Assembly (NCBI GenBank): GCA_018873245.2
Contig: JAEMBT020000004.1
Location: 3,954,573-4,018,572, forward strand
From: Archegozetes longisetosus
Taxonomy: Eukaryota > Arthropoda > Arachnida > Sarcoptiformes > Trhypochthoniidae
Length of the DNA: 64,000 bases
Direction of reading: 5' to 3'
A program made the translations under genes and the position numbers. How positions within the stretch are numbered: position 1 is the first letter of the stretch; each line of letters opens with the position of its first letter. This document shows, one piece after another, positions 10,226 to 22,727 of the stretch. Below the pieces are notes generated by a model, which worked only from the letters and a program-made list of their open reading frames with translations, was not told the DNA's origin and searched no databases.

Positions 10226-11813
10226 TTATATGATTTATCGTTGATAAATTGTTAAAATAAGCAAACCTATAATTTACAGTATTTAATATTTCATATCAGC
10301 TATTTCTGTTTATGATTTAGCATTTATTTAGATCTTATTTTGAACACGAACTTATTACAATCTGAAAAATGTCCTGAATATTTTCAAAATTATTTAGAAA
10401 CGAGCGCTCAGCTGACGAACAAATGTAAAAACAGGATCGTCCTAACATTAAAAACATTGCACATCTCTTATTTTCGTAATTATTTGGAAACTATTAAGTT
10501 GACTAATGACTTTATTGATGTATCTATTCTCCACAAAGATGGTTACAAGCTACTGAAAGACAATGGACGCTAAGCGAAGTCTAGTTATATCTTTCTTGCA
10601 AGATCATCAGGTCTTATGGATAAATTACCAGGAAACACCCTTCATCATAACACATATAATAGGTTCCTTAAAGAGATTGAGAATTTTAATGGAGTTGCAA
10701 TTGTCGGCTTTAGTCAGGAGAAGAAACAACTAAGGGTTAAATCAGAATCTTTATTACCAACATAACGAAAAACTTGAAACATCGTGATTCCAAAGACTGT
10801 TCATCTTCAGAACATTGATATTTAGAGCGATTATTATGTACAAGTTATCTGAAAGCAGAAATATATTATTGTATTCTGCCTCCCTCTGTATTTGCTTGTT
10901 CTTAATCATCAAGAATCAAGGAAATAAGGAAAATTGAGCAAATTTTCTGTCTCTGGTTTGGACCTACAGGATAGAGAAGTATTCGTCAAGAAAATGCTTG
11001 TATGTCTTGGTACACACTATCGTATCATTGACGTTATTTGTGTTTACGGAGAGTACATCTTTCTTACAAGATGGTGGAGACTAAAGGTCGCAGTGAAACT
11101 GCTATTGGATGGATTGCGCGGTCAGATACCAGAAGAGCAGTTTAAATGTTTGTTAGATTATCTTTTAATAGTCTTCGACGGGATTGACGTGATTGTCAAA
11201 TTTCCGAAAAGCCTTATCGGTTCACAGTAGAGGATAAAAATATAAATCCCGTTTGTTTTCAGTCGCTTATGTAATAATTTTAAATATCTAATTGACACTA
11301 TGATCGAAGGAACTTCATTAGATCTTATTCTTTATCTTTTGTGTGTTATAATTAATGATAGACATAGACATGGACTGAGACTGAGACTGAGCCTTAAACT
11401 CTATAATAGCTTTTGATATGAGCATTGAGCATAGGCTCTGGATAGCCTGTCGATTATTAGTTATAATTATATATTTTCATCAGATATATCTTTTAAAACT
11501 AAGTTAAAATAAGTTTGAATATGTATATGTTAGACAAAAGTTTATATTGTACAAAATAAATTTCTTATTTTATAAAGAATTAAAATTAATTTGTATTTAG
11601 TTCCTTACTGTTAATGCAGTAGTTACTCGATACTTTGAAATCGCTTATTTTGAAAATTTTTATTTTCAAATACTCGATATTTTGAACTAATTTTTGGCAG
11701 AAGCTGTACAAAATAACGAAGTTCTATTGTAGTAATCAAAGTGTATATACTTTCTTGAGTTATTGAAGTTTAATGTGTGATTAATTTATCTGCAGACTGA
11801 CATAAATAGCTTA
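10226..11813 (+). other. Gene-poor stretch with two unrecognised open frames
   Basis: Two open stretches look somewhat protein-like: 10340-10573 (about 77 codons) and 10934-11230 (about 98 codons, first in-frame ATG near 10994, containing LGTHYRIIDVICVYGEYIF and ending in LIGSQ). Neither has a recognisable domain, and no splice joining them is convincing. They may be relics of an unidentified gene. The rest, about 11230-11813, is AT-rich with nothing evident. Confidence 0.3.
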
Positions 11814-13808
11814 CTAAATGATTTTTAAATATTTATCATTATCATTGTGAGTAACGTCATTATAATTAACATTAACATCTTTCAATGAATTTGATGCAGC
11901 TATAGGTAAATAGCTCACTCTTTCATATTGCTTGTCTAAATGTTCGTCTCTTAAGGCTTCATAGTTTACTGCTTCATAATATCTTGCGTTATGATCTTCA
12001 TTATCATTTTCGTAGATGTTATCGTTGTAGTGAGCGTCTGATAAATCAGTTTCTTGTGGTCGTCTTAGTCTCCTGATCACAACAAAGAACGCAACTCCAA
12101 CTAATAGACCACCAATAATTAAAACAGCTATTAAGCTTATGATGATAATCCGCTGCGGGGAAGCACTGTTTGGTTGTTCTTCTAAAGAACCAAAAACAGC
12201 AAACCAGCAATTAGTTTATTCTCATTAAATAAACAGTAAGATTATTGGTTAATGGTTTCCTAATTTAAATATCGACGAATGCTTTAAATGAGTTCGCTCT
12301 TTTCTCTACAAAATGACTCACCAGAGCAAAATGCGTCTTTGCCTATCCATGAGCCATTTTCGCTGCAAACGCGATTCCAACTTCCTTCCCCCGCATAATC
12401 AGGGACACAGGATAGTGTTTCGATTGTTCCAGGTATTGCCACAAGTGTAGAGTTAAAGTAAGTTTGATTTTCGTACGAAGTTGTTAAATGGTTGATGTTA
12501 TGAGGGATTGAACAGAAAATATCTGGCTTACATGAAGCAGATTCATCGAACCAGTCTCCATCAGCGCCACATCGTCGTGAATACTGATTGAATAACTTTT
12601 CTGGGTCTAACCTATAAATCGCGCCCATTAGAGAGTTGAGGAAAATTCTCTATGTTAGACTTACCACCCGATGTGTCCATTGTTATTTTTAATTAGTGTG
12701 TAATTCTCGGCACATTTGTAATCAACGCGAAAGTTATCCCACAATTGGACAATTTTTGAGTTCAATGGAATATCAGGTTGCCCACAATCTTGGGAAACTG
12801 CATGAACTCCCAGGAACACAGAGTAATTGGTCTATCAAATCCCGATTGAGAATTGAAATGAACTTCCATATATTTAGCAATCGATTTGGCTCTCCAGCTA
12901 ACCCCATGTCCAGGATCTTTTTCCTCCTGTAAAATATCCCACTTAACCGAGCATATGAATGTCAATTCAATCATAGGGTTAATATCTGGATAAGAACTAG
13001 AAGAGTACGTAAAGTTAACGCTAAACTTCTCAACGAAATTAATAAATCGTGGTCTCATTACAAATTCTCTCTTAATGTTAAATACTTTGCACGTACGAAT
13101 CTCTGGGCTATTTTCATCTTCTTTTATCCTGACTACTATTTTGTTCACATCTAATTTAGGGTCGTTTCGAATAGTTAGTACAATTAGTGGAATATTAAAC
13201 TTTGTTTCAAACCAAAACCTCCACTTTTGGTTGTTTTTTGATGTCGAAGTCATGCAAGTTTGCACCTTATCATCGCTACAAGTTTGACAAAATGTTGCTA
13301 TTGTAACTCTTTCCAGAATTTCGGATATTTGCACTTCTGTTCGATTTCTTACTCGATCGAGATCGATAAGTTTTTGTTGCTTGGAATCATCGTAGATTGA
13401 AATCCGTTCCATATCAACGTCTTTAGTAACAGAGTGTGCTAAAGTATGAACAAAATGTTACTGTCTAGATAAGAGTAAATGCTATGAAAATATCACAGAT
13501 ATCTAACCGCATCTAGGTTGTCCTCCAATCCAGGTTCCATTTCTACACTTTTGCCTCATAGAAATGGTGTGGTAAAAATCATAAAATCCACCAGGTTGTG
13601 AATAGGAGACAGTACCATTCCAGTGAAAAACGAGCAACTTACTGTCTCTGGAATCTTTACACTTAACTTCTATCTGTTCATCTTCGTCATAGCGCGACTT
13701 TTCCACGTTCAATATTATATCCGCTGGCTTTCCAGGGAATCCACAATCACTTAAAACGTAGGAATTCTGTAAGAACTGTAAGAATCCAAACAAAATAAAA
13801 GTCAACAT
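11814..13808 (-). CDS. Sushi-domain single-pass membrane receptor
   Basis: Five exons read right to left: 13808-13508, 13438-12948, 12831-12665, 12611-12322, 12181-11814. All joints are GT-AG and in phase, giving 538 aa. Order: signal peptide (MLTFILFGFLQFLQNSYVLS); CCP/sushi 1 starting DCGFPG; a region of about 160 residues with Cys pairs resembling a discoidin/galactose-binding-like fold (uncertain); CCP 2 (DCGQPDIPL to SASCK); CCP 3 (DIFCSIP to DAFC); a transmembrane helix (IIIISLIAVLIIGGLLVGVA); and a cytosolic tail of about 90 residues with YEAV, YEAL, YERV and YLPI. It probably acts at the cell surface in recognition or adhesion. The intron 12832-12947 is the least certain: it was placed because the frame otherwise breaks before CCP 2. 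The ATG at 13808 directly precedes the signal peptide. Confidence 0.85.
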
Positions 13809-13832
13809 TTTTCTGAGTGAATGTGTAAACAC

Positions 13833-16800
13833 ACTTTTTAACGATTGTATTGATGGATTTCTAACTAAACATTGAGCATCTATTTCCTGATAATTACAGT
13901 AAAGGAAGGGAAAGGAAGTGTCGGTTTAGCAAAAATAAATTTGAATGAATCAGAAATCACTTTTACTTTGAATTACTCTGATGATGAATCGAATTAACAA
14001 TATGAGCAATTACATATACTCAATAACAATTATTCAAAATTATTATCGTAATTGATGATTTGAAAATTGCTGGCTTTGTGTGCCATCAATTTGCAATCCT
14101 ACTTTTTCTAAACAATATTCTGCAGCTTTAAATACATTACTATTGTAAAATATAATAATGAATTGAATGCACATGAAATTTTATTTCAAAAATGTACGAT
14201 AGAAAAATCAAACATAATTTATACAATAATGTATAAAGTAAAAACTGAAAAACAATGTAACTACACTTATAATGAGATGTTACTAAGTCATTTATCACAA
14301 CTTAATCAATTATAAGAATACAATTATTTATTGAATTCACACAATTCATACAGAGCTGAAGCAATAAATTTTGAACTCTTCTCAATTTGACTTGTGATTA
14401 GTTTTGTTTGAATTTGTCTCTTCTTATTTGAGATTATTTGCTTGAAATTACAGCTTTATTAAACTTTTATCCATACTTTAGACAATAGTATTGTAATAAC
14501 GTCTAAGTTTCTTATTTGAACCTATACTTTAAAACTCCTGTAACAACCTATACTTCTAAACTTTAATTTTCATAAATCATGTATGTCAAAAATTATTGCT
14601 AATTTAAAGATTACTTTTTGGTCGTACAAAGGAAACCTTTAAATGCTTGTCTAAATTCTACAAATTATGAAGAAAACTAATAACAATCATCTCAACTCTT
14701 AAAACCTGCCTAACCATGTTCCAGTTATACAATCTCCCAATCCTAGTTAAATGTGTTAGTGACCTTATAAAATTTAACCTATTATTGTTAAGTATCTTCC
14801 TATTCAACCCACCTATTATTCCTTTAAAATTTGGTTTTTCTAGAATTTTGTGCTCTTCGGTGTTAAAATCCTGTGAAACACTATGAAATTTGTATTATGG
14901 TTTATTATTATGTTTAATAAAGTGATTATATTTTAAGCTTTTGTTGACTTCTTACACGCTCCTATGAAAGATTCCAGACTTTGCAGTACCCTTAACTTTA
15001 AATTTCATGTGAAACTACCTGATAAAATGCATGGATAAGTTTAGAATGCTCTAAAAGTTCCAGAATGTTGAAATCACGGAACATTTTTACAGCTCAAAAG
15101 AAACCAAATCCCTCAAACCTAATTGAGTCATACCCGAACTCGAGTTGGACTCGACTCGACTGCGTTCGAGTCAAATCTTCTAGAGATTTGAACTCAAAAA
15201 ATTTAAATCGATTTGACAAATCGCTCAAATCGACTCGATTCGTGCGGAGCACTACTTAAGGCCTACGAAAATATTGAGATATTCCGAAAATAATTACTTC
15301 AATAAAAGAATAGTGAAGACAAAACACGATGAAAGGTACAATAAATCCTAAGATAGACAATAATTTAGTAAGAAACTCAGGTAATGAAATAACTTTTTCG
15401 ATATATATCTGTTTTACTTGTAAGACCAATACTTTTGGCCTAACTAACCAGTGATAATTTTACTTGTTTTGAGATATCAAGAATTATATATTTAATTCTT
15501 AAAGTTATAATATTGAATTACTTATGATAAAAGTATTGTAACTGTATGAGCCTACTCTTCGTTTCTCTTCAAAGCAGTCTATACGCGGATATCGTGTGTC
15601 AATTACTAAATATATTTCATTTTGACACTAATTAATATCACTTTTAATATATAGAATAATTCAAAGTCTGTTGCATAAAAATCTTGATTAGAAAAATTTT
15701 GGCAACAGAGAAATATTGCTTTAAAAATCTAGTCTCAAGTCACGATTTTGATGCATGCAAACGACTGTATACGACAAATATTGATGCAATGGCATAAAAT
15801 TAAGCCCACACCTGATTGTCGGACTTTTTAGCTGATTGGTCGAATGGTGTTGACCGTTGGCCTGCTAAAACCTATTAATTAATCATTCATGTGTTGTCTT
15901 AATTGACGACACATGAAATATTTTCACTTATTTGTTTACCCGAGCCTCCTTGTTTCTATGGCTCTGTTTAGAAAACCAGTCATATAAACTCTATTATCGA
16001 AATTCAGCAGCTGTGTTCATTTAAGAACTACAGCTTCTCCCCTTCTTGGAGTTACACCAAGAAGGAAAAAATATTTATGAAATACAGAGACTAAAAAGTT
16101 TCTGTATTCACAGTATTATTATTAATAATGAGGTTAATATTTTGAGATTAATTCTCGTATCAAATAAACCACCGAAATCTTCTGAATACATGAAGACATT
16201 TTTGCTCTCATCTGATATTAATAATGAAACAATGCACCGAACAATTTTTCGTAAGTTCGATATGAAAGCGAACGATGCGTTGTGATATTTATTCCTTGAA
16301 CGAATTCATAGGAGTAAATGGACAAACCAATTCTATGAAAATGTATTACTTCCAATTTGATGATCACATTCTGAGGCAAAGTTCTTCTGGATCGAAGAAT
16401 CTTTATTTGATTCTCATCTCTAATTTATTTCTCAAATAATTCCAAACTCGTTTATTTAGAACTTAGACAGGACAAAAAATTACTAAGTGCTATAATATAC
16501 TCTGATATCAAAACTTCTAATACGGGGTCTACAATCTAAAACCGAACCCAATCAAACATCAAAACTTTTCTAATTTATACTGTTTTGAAGAAAAGTTTTA
16601 TTATAAAAATTCAATATTAATAAAGACCTAATTTGAACTTTTGTTAAGTATAAACCTAAGATAAGAATAAATAACAACTGAAGTAGTGTTTACAACAGTT
16701 GAACTCAGCTATTTATTATATATTCAAATTACTTGTACTTTTAAACACTGCCTTTGTAATCTTGTTCGTTAATTTAGTAAGTTATAAGAAGCATATTTTT

Positions 16801-17890
16801 TATTAATGCTTTTTTTATTTATACATTGAAGTAGTTAACCTGTTTTTAATAAGAATGATAGTAGAAAAGTTTTATCTTTAATGGCTGATTTCGGTTTTTG
16901 ATTATAGACCTTGTATACGGTTAAAATTTTGATTGTTCGATAGGTGCTATGAAACTTTGTATTAGTATAATACGATCAAAGATTTCAATTATTAGTTCAT
17001 GAAGTCTACTAAACTAATCGATTTCTATCTTCCATTGTACGTTGTCTTACAGACAACCTTACAAAAGAATAACATTACATGATGAATGACAATCTAGATT
17101 TCTTATAAAGTTAAGTTGCGGAATACTGCATATCTAATAGTTAGTCATTTGAAAGCTGTGAATGTCATTATAAGTTTAGTAAAACTACTTCTATTTTATA
17201 TAACTCTAAATTCCCGAAATTTTTGGAAACTAAGGACAAATACATCAAAATTGTATTAAAAATTTTAATAACAAGTTTTTCCATAATAAAATATCCACCT
17301 AAACTAATATCATTTCTATTTATTTTTAAAATTTTTACATGTTTCTGAATCTCGAAACCTCATCTAAAGCTTAATTTTACGTAGGAAAATGTACTAAAAC
17401 TACCTGTGACTTTAGTTGAAAGAAATTATACAATAGGTCTTCATTTGAGAACTTGCTGAGAATATGATGAAATAGTTAAAGATGTGGATTTTCTACTGAA
17501 TAATTTTCTAATGGTTAGCACGCCTGTCATAGAGTTCGAATTCCGTTGAGGACTTGGAGATACTTTCATTTAGTTCTAAAATTTTTTCTAAACCCCTTAT
17601 TTTTACTTAGAATATAGTAAATCTAATTTGCTTTCTAGTTCTTCGAAATCTAATTAATCCATTTCAATATCTCAACTGAACTCAAACGAGAATATGATTA
17701 TTAGTTTAATTTTTAAATTAGAGAATAAATAAAAGATCCAGACAAAGAAAATACTTTATAATTTATTAATAGATAAAAGAAATTCTGAATAACTATCATT
17801 CAAAAGGATTACTTAACGACATAAATGTTCGCTGTGAGACTTTAAGCAATTCTTACATCTGTTGGTCACACTCTCGAAACGTACTAACTA
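13833..17890. other. Gene-poor stretch
   Basis: About 4 kb of AT-rich DNA without a supported gene. Notable points are a CTCGA-rich block at 15130-15256 (listed separately), an unsupported open stretch at 16046-16285, and a tRNA-like fragment near 17513-17555 (TGGTTAGCACGC followed by GAGTTCGAATTCC), too short for a tRNA. Confidence 0.5.
15125..15256. repeat. CTCGA-rich transposon-end-like block
   Basis: Dense ACTCGA/TCGAGT words (for example GGACTCGACTCGACTGCG, CAAATCGACTCGATTC) finish in CGTGCGGAGCACTACTT. Read on the minus strand this becomes AGTAGTGCTCCGCACG, the style of a hAT-family terminus with subterminal repeats. No opposite end was found, so it is probably a solo fragment. Confidence 0.45.
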
Positions 17891-17891
17891 A

Positions 17892-18360
17892 TGTGAGGGA
17901 TGGCTTCACACCGCAAATACAATCATTTTGATTATAAAGAAGGATTTTTTATAACTGATCGAATCAATGTACTCATCAAATTCAGGGTATGGTCAGTTCC
18001 ATCTGCACAAATAGAGGAGTTATCATTCACACACGAAGCAGCTGAAGAGACTGCAGTTGTTGGAAAGCCTGATAAAGTGGATTCTGAACTGCCGATAACT
18101 TTCATTAAGTTTAAAACTGGTTCTAAAATTTCTGAAGAAAGGATTCAAAAGTTTGTCACAGGTTTGCAATAGATTTGAATAATAGTTGCATAAATTTTAA
18201 GTTATGTAACCTATTAATTATATTTTCAAATTTCTATCAGATAATATGGCGTATCAGAAACAACTTTGTGTAACCAAATTTATTGATCACATTGCACAAC
18301 TGCTGTCATCAAAGTTAATCGACAGTATTTCAAGAAATTAGTTAATAGGAAGAACTTTGA
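17892..18360 (+). pseudogene. Acyl-CoA ligase 3' fragment, copy B
   Basis: Starts abruptly in mid-exon 3 (GAGGGATGGCTTCACACCG, corresponding to copy A near 5212) and stays open to 18172, with the TGD motif destroyed but FFITDR, IKFRVWSV, VGKPDK and FIKF still readable. It then has the exon-3 donor position, a short intron, and an exon-4 remnant from 18241 (ATAATATGGCGTATCAG) that is shifted out of frame by small indels and lacks the intact PRTAVGK block. It is clearly older and more diverged than copies A and C. The 5' two-thirds of the gene is absent, so this is a truncated pseudogene. Confidence 0.9.
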
Positions 18361-18892
18361 AGTTGATGAAACATACGACAAAATTACAAGTAATAAAACA
18401 CATTTGTAAGACTCATGAATGCAAGCAATTAATATGCTACATATGTAAAACAATAATGAAGCAAACTTCAAAGTAATCTCTTCATATTAATGAATAAACA
18501 AATTGAGACATTTTCATATGAAAAAGACGGTCCCGGAAACTAAGGCTCTGAAACTAAGGCTCTGATACAATTTATCAATTAAAAATACGATACTAATGAT
18601 CATATCATACATCAAATAATAACCAGAAAGCTATTTAGATTCTGAACTACAATCATGTTAATTCAACTAAGTTCACACATTTCTAATCACATGATGAACT
18701 ATTTCCTTGAAAATATCATCTTTTTGATAAACAAGATAAGCAAAGTCAGGATTTGGTCTTTATCTTGTTCTAACCTTAAACCAAATGTGAGACAAATTTC
18801 AAATTGATAAAACCCATTTAAGTTTGAATGCACTAAATATAAAAACGTTAACTTTGTCTCGATTTGTTGTAACATTAATTAAAATCCTTATA

Positions 18893-20788
18893 ATATCTGA
18901 TGAAATAATATTTCGATCTCCTTATCCTCCAATTGAGATACCAGAAGTGTCTTCGGGTCAATACTTTTATAACAAACTCAAAAATCTTCAAAATAGAACT
19001 ATTTTGGTGAGTCAAATCATTTATCGATTCATTAATCAGTTAAACGCTTTTTGTTGTAAAAGTAAAAACTGAAACATTATTTTTTGGTAGATTGAAAATA
19101 AAAGTGGTATTTCATTGACAGCAAACCAACTCATATCAAAAGCTAACAGTTTAGCCGTGGCTTTACTTAAAAGAGGAATAACTAAATCGGATGTTATTTG
19201 TTGTCACAGCGATAATAGCATACAGTATGCAATACTTATATTTGCGGTACATTTTCTCGGTATAACTCTGACTAACTCGAAACCAAAAAACAATATCTTT
19301 GAACTGGAAAATCAAATAAGAGACAGCGGAACTACTATTATATTCACTTCATTGGCAAACGCTCCGATTTCTGAAAAAGTACTCCAAAAAAGTAATGCTC
19401 TACACATTAAACATGTTTTTGTGTTTGATGGTAAATATGCAAATTTCACACCATTTGATGAAATATTCAATGAATGCACTGACGAGAAGTTAGAAAGAAT
19501 TCCTTATTTCACTGTTGATCCAAAAAAAGATATGTGTATTATTTCGTATACATCTGGAACAACAGGACTTCCAAAAGGAGCCATTCTAACTCACTATAAT
19601 TATGTAGTAACACTCGAAACATTCACAAATTTAGGCGTTGAGCCTGCCGAGAATATAGTGACGTGCCATTTCCCATTCGGTCATATTAGTGGTACCCTGT
19701 TCGGTCCAATGTGGATAAGTAGAGGATTGACTGTCATTCTTCATGATACGGCTGATGTAGAAACCATTTTAGCATCAGTTGAGAGATATAAAGTAACTTT
19801 TTTGTCACTGTTCCAAGCATTTGGATACAAGCTTGTTGAGGGACCTCTAGTTGGTAAATACGACCTGTCGAGCTTGAAGGTCATGGCTCATGGTGGAACG
19901 TATTTTCCTGCAAATATTGCTCAAGCTTTAGTCGACAAATATAATGTTCAATTTTTTAATTGTAAGTTCATTTCATTACCTCACTTTTACCAAAATTTGA
20001 TGTCATAATGATTGAGTGATCATTACTCTACCACTTAAAATTTGTTCATACGAGAGAATCGTTTGTTTTTTTAGGTTATGGAATGACTGAATGCATGGGC
20101 GTTACGCATCATACCGATAAAGTGTTAATTCCTGGTAATTATGGACGTGTGGCACCAAATGTGGAGATCAAAATTATTGATTTGATTAATGGAAAGAGTT
20201 TAGGCAAGAATCAAAACGGCGAGATCTGTATTCGTGGACCGGGTAATTTCTTGGGATATCTCAATAATCAAAAGGCAACAAATGAAACCATTGATAGTGA
20301 GGGATGGCTTCACACCGGAGATGTCGGTCATTTTGATGATAACGAAAGATTGTTTATAACTGATCGAATCAAAGAACTTATCAAATTCAGGATATAGTCT
20401 GTTGCGCCCGCAGAAATCGAAGAGTTATTACTAAGACATGAAGCAGTTCAAGAAGCTGCAGTCATTGGAAAGCCTGATAAAGAGGATTATCAATTGCCAA
20501 TGGCTTTCATTAAGCTTAAACCTGGTTCTAAAGTTTCTGAAGAAGAGATTCAAAATTTTGTTATAGGTTTGTTACCATTCAGTCATATATTGATTAATAA
20601 AATTCAATGAGACCACAACTTATAAAAATTTTGTTGTCAATGTTTGATTAGATAATATGGCTTATCAGAATCAACTTCGTGGAGGTGTCAAATTTGTTGA
20701 TCATGTTCCACGAACTGCTGTCGGCAAAGTTGATCGACAATACTTCAAGAAATTACTTGAAGAAAATATGCCCAATATTAACAAATAA
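18893..20788 (+). pseudogene. Acyl-CoA ligase copy C, start loss and nonsense
   Basis: Same exon structure as copy A: 18893-19006, 19091-19961, 20075-20566, 20652-20788, with matching splice sites and much near-identical sequence including intron 1. YTSGTTGLPKG, YGMTE, GEICIRGP, TGD and PRTAVGK are all present. Two lesions argue for a pseudogene: the codon aligned with the ATG of copy A is ATA (18893-18895) with no in-frame ATG nearby upstream, and TGG (the Trp of the FRIW motif) is TAG at 20395-20397, removing the C-terminal domain and the catalytic Lys. Both are single-base changes, so assembly error or polymorphism is possible, but two together make inactivation more likely. AATAAA follows the stop, as in copy A. 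Confidence 0.88.
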
Positions 20789-21228
20789 AGTAATAAAAAG
20801 ACTAATTTCAGATTCATGTATGCGATGAAATGTTGAATAAAGTCGTCAATTAATAAAATAAATAAACTCCTAACTCATATTCAATTACCAAGTTATTTTT
20901 ATATAATGGTTCAATTTTTCAATATTAGTTTCGTATTTATAGCGTCACAAATCAATATAATGCTGAGGAATAAGAATCTGCTAAAATGCTTATCAGCGAA
21001 CTGGCGCAACTCTGCGTTAAAATATTATCAATTAATATCTGGCATTGAAACATATGTTCAACTGTTTAATCTCTCGCAACGCATTAGTCCTTGTAGTGAA
21101 ACTAGTGTTCAAGAGCTAATTGTAACTTATAGATACTAAGTATTATTGAAACAAGTAGTTTTCAAGTTTATTACTTCATAGCTAACTTTTAAATTAATTC
21201 AAATAATTTCAATCTGAAAATTTCAAGA

Positions 21229-22392
21229 ATGCAGTCTAATGGATATAAAAATAATCTATTTATTAGAACTCCACTTATTGAAAGCATAGCGCTGAGTGAT
21301 TATTGTGATAATAAAGTTTATCTCAAGCTAGAGAATTGTCAGCCGTCTGGAAGTTTCAAAATGAGAGGAATTAGCAGATTGTGTCAAAATGTAAGCAGAA
21401 ATCGTTGCAGTTATGCTGGATTAACATATTTACTTGGTCTGGGTTATTTTTAGGCAGCTTCGAATGGTTGTGAAGAGATAGTAAGTTCATCAGGAGGTAA
21501 TGCAGGTTTGGCCGCATCGTGTTCCGCTCGGCTTTTAGGCTTGAAATGTCGAGTTATTGTTCCAAAGACTACTTCTGAAGGAATGAGACAAAGAATACAG
21601 AAAGAAGGTGCACAAGTCGAGATTCATGGCCAAGTCTGGAATGACGCTAATGAAAAAGCTCTTCAGATCACTAAGGAATCGAATAAACGCATTTATATTC
21701 ATCCCTTTGATAATCCAATTTTATGGTAAGAAATTCAAATTTCAGAATTTTGTATTCGGAATATTTATTAAGCCTAAGATTCTTTTGAAATTACCATAAA
21801 TGACTAATAGTTATAAATCTAAAATCATCAAAATCAAAGGACTGGCCACTCGACAATGATTGATGAAATCGCTGAAGAATTAGATTCACCACCGTCCATG
21901 GTAATTACTTGTTGTGGTGGCGGCGGACTTCTTTGTGGTATAATTGAAGGAATGAGACGTCATGGATGGACTTCAACACCAGTTTTAGCGATGGAAACGA
22001 GAGGTGCAGAAAGTTTCAATGCAGCCGTTCAGGCAGGAGGGGTTCCCGTTCGTATACCTGGTATCACAAGTGTTGCCACATGTCTTGGATCTGTTATTAT
22101 TTGTGACCAACTGGCACAAGATTATAGAAGAGGTGCTCCGCCGATTCTATCGCATTTAGTCGATGATAAGGATGCAGTCGACGCTTGTTTGAGGTTTGCC
22201 AATGATCACAATATGGTCGTCGAGCCTGCATGTGGCGCGGCATTGGCTGCACTCTACACAGGATTAGTAAAAAAACTGTTCGAGCAAAATTTGGACAAAT
22301 ACAGCGATAAACCAGTTGTTCTTATCGTATGTGGAGGTCGTGCTACAACACTAGATGATTTGAACGAATTGAAAAAGCAATTCAATTTGTAA
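21229..22392 (+). CDS. L-serine dehydratase / L-threonine deaminase
   Basis: PLP-dependent fold-type II enzyme that deaminates L-serine to pyruvate (and L-threonine to 2-oxobutyrate); cytosolic, with no targeting peptide visible. Three exons, 21229-21390, 21454-21725 and 21840-22392, join in phase to 328 aa, the size of animal serine dehydratases. The PLP lysine lies in SGSFKMRG (residue about 45). SSSGGNAG follows, with Gly rather than Ala before GNAG, which recalls the SDS-like paralogue. The phosphate-binding glycine loop is CCGGGGLLCG, and EPACGAALAA and VLIVCGG near the C-terminus are family hallmarks. All catalytic elements seem intact. It lies 440 bp after ligase copy C on the same strand but shows no sign of co-expression. 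Confidence 0.95.
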
Positions 22393-22727
22393 TGATAATG
22401 AAGCTGGAACTTATGCTAAACTTTCATTTTTATTGATATTTAACGAAATTGTTCAACAATAAGAAAGTTTTATTAATTAAAATAATTTCAACTCAATAAA
22501 CTTTTTCATAGCTATTACAAACTTTTAGTACCTACTTAATCTTAAATGCAATCAACATTCCGTCATTTTCAAACTGATCATTAAATTGTCTGCCGAAATA
22601 AAATACAATTTTGAACTTATTTTAATGATAAAAGCTTTAATCAAAACAAACTTCGTTAAAAAAGACAAGTTTTTAGCGGCAAACTTTCCATATCTGGTAT
22701 TTAGGCTTAAATATGAAGAAAATGACT

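Noticed and set aside
13075..13287. Plus-strand open frame inside the sushi receptor gene
   Set aside because: Antisense shadow of exon 2; the minus strand has splice-consistent coding sequence.
16046..16285. 79-codon plus-strand open frame
   Set aside because: No ATG near its start, no domain and no convincing splice partner; could be a relic but not supported.
17513..17555. tRNA-like fragment (A-box-like TGGTTAGCACGC and B-box-like GAGTTCGAATTCC)
   Set aside because: The two boxes are only about 10 bp apart, there is no anticodon arm and no acceptor stem; at most a decayed tRNA or SINE piece.
20906..21139. 77-codon open frame just upstream of the serine dehydratase
   Set aside because: No domain, no splice route into the dehydratase; the dehydratase is already complete from 21229.
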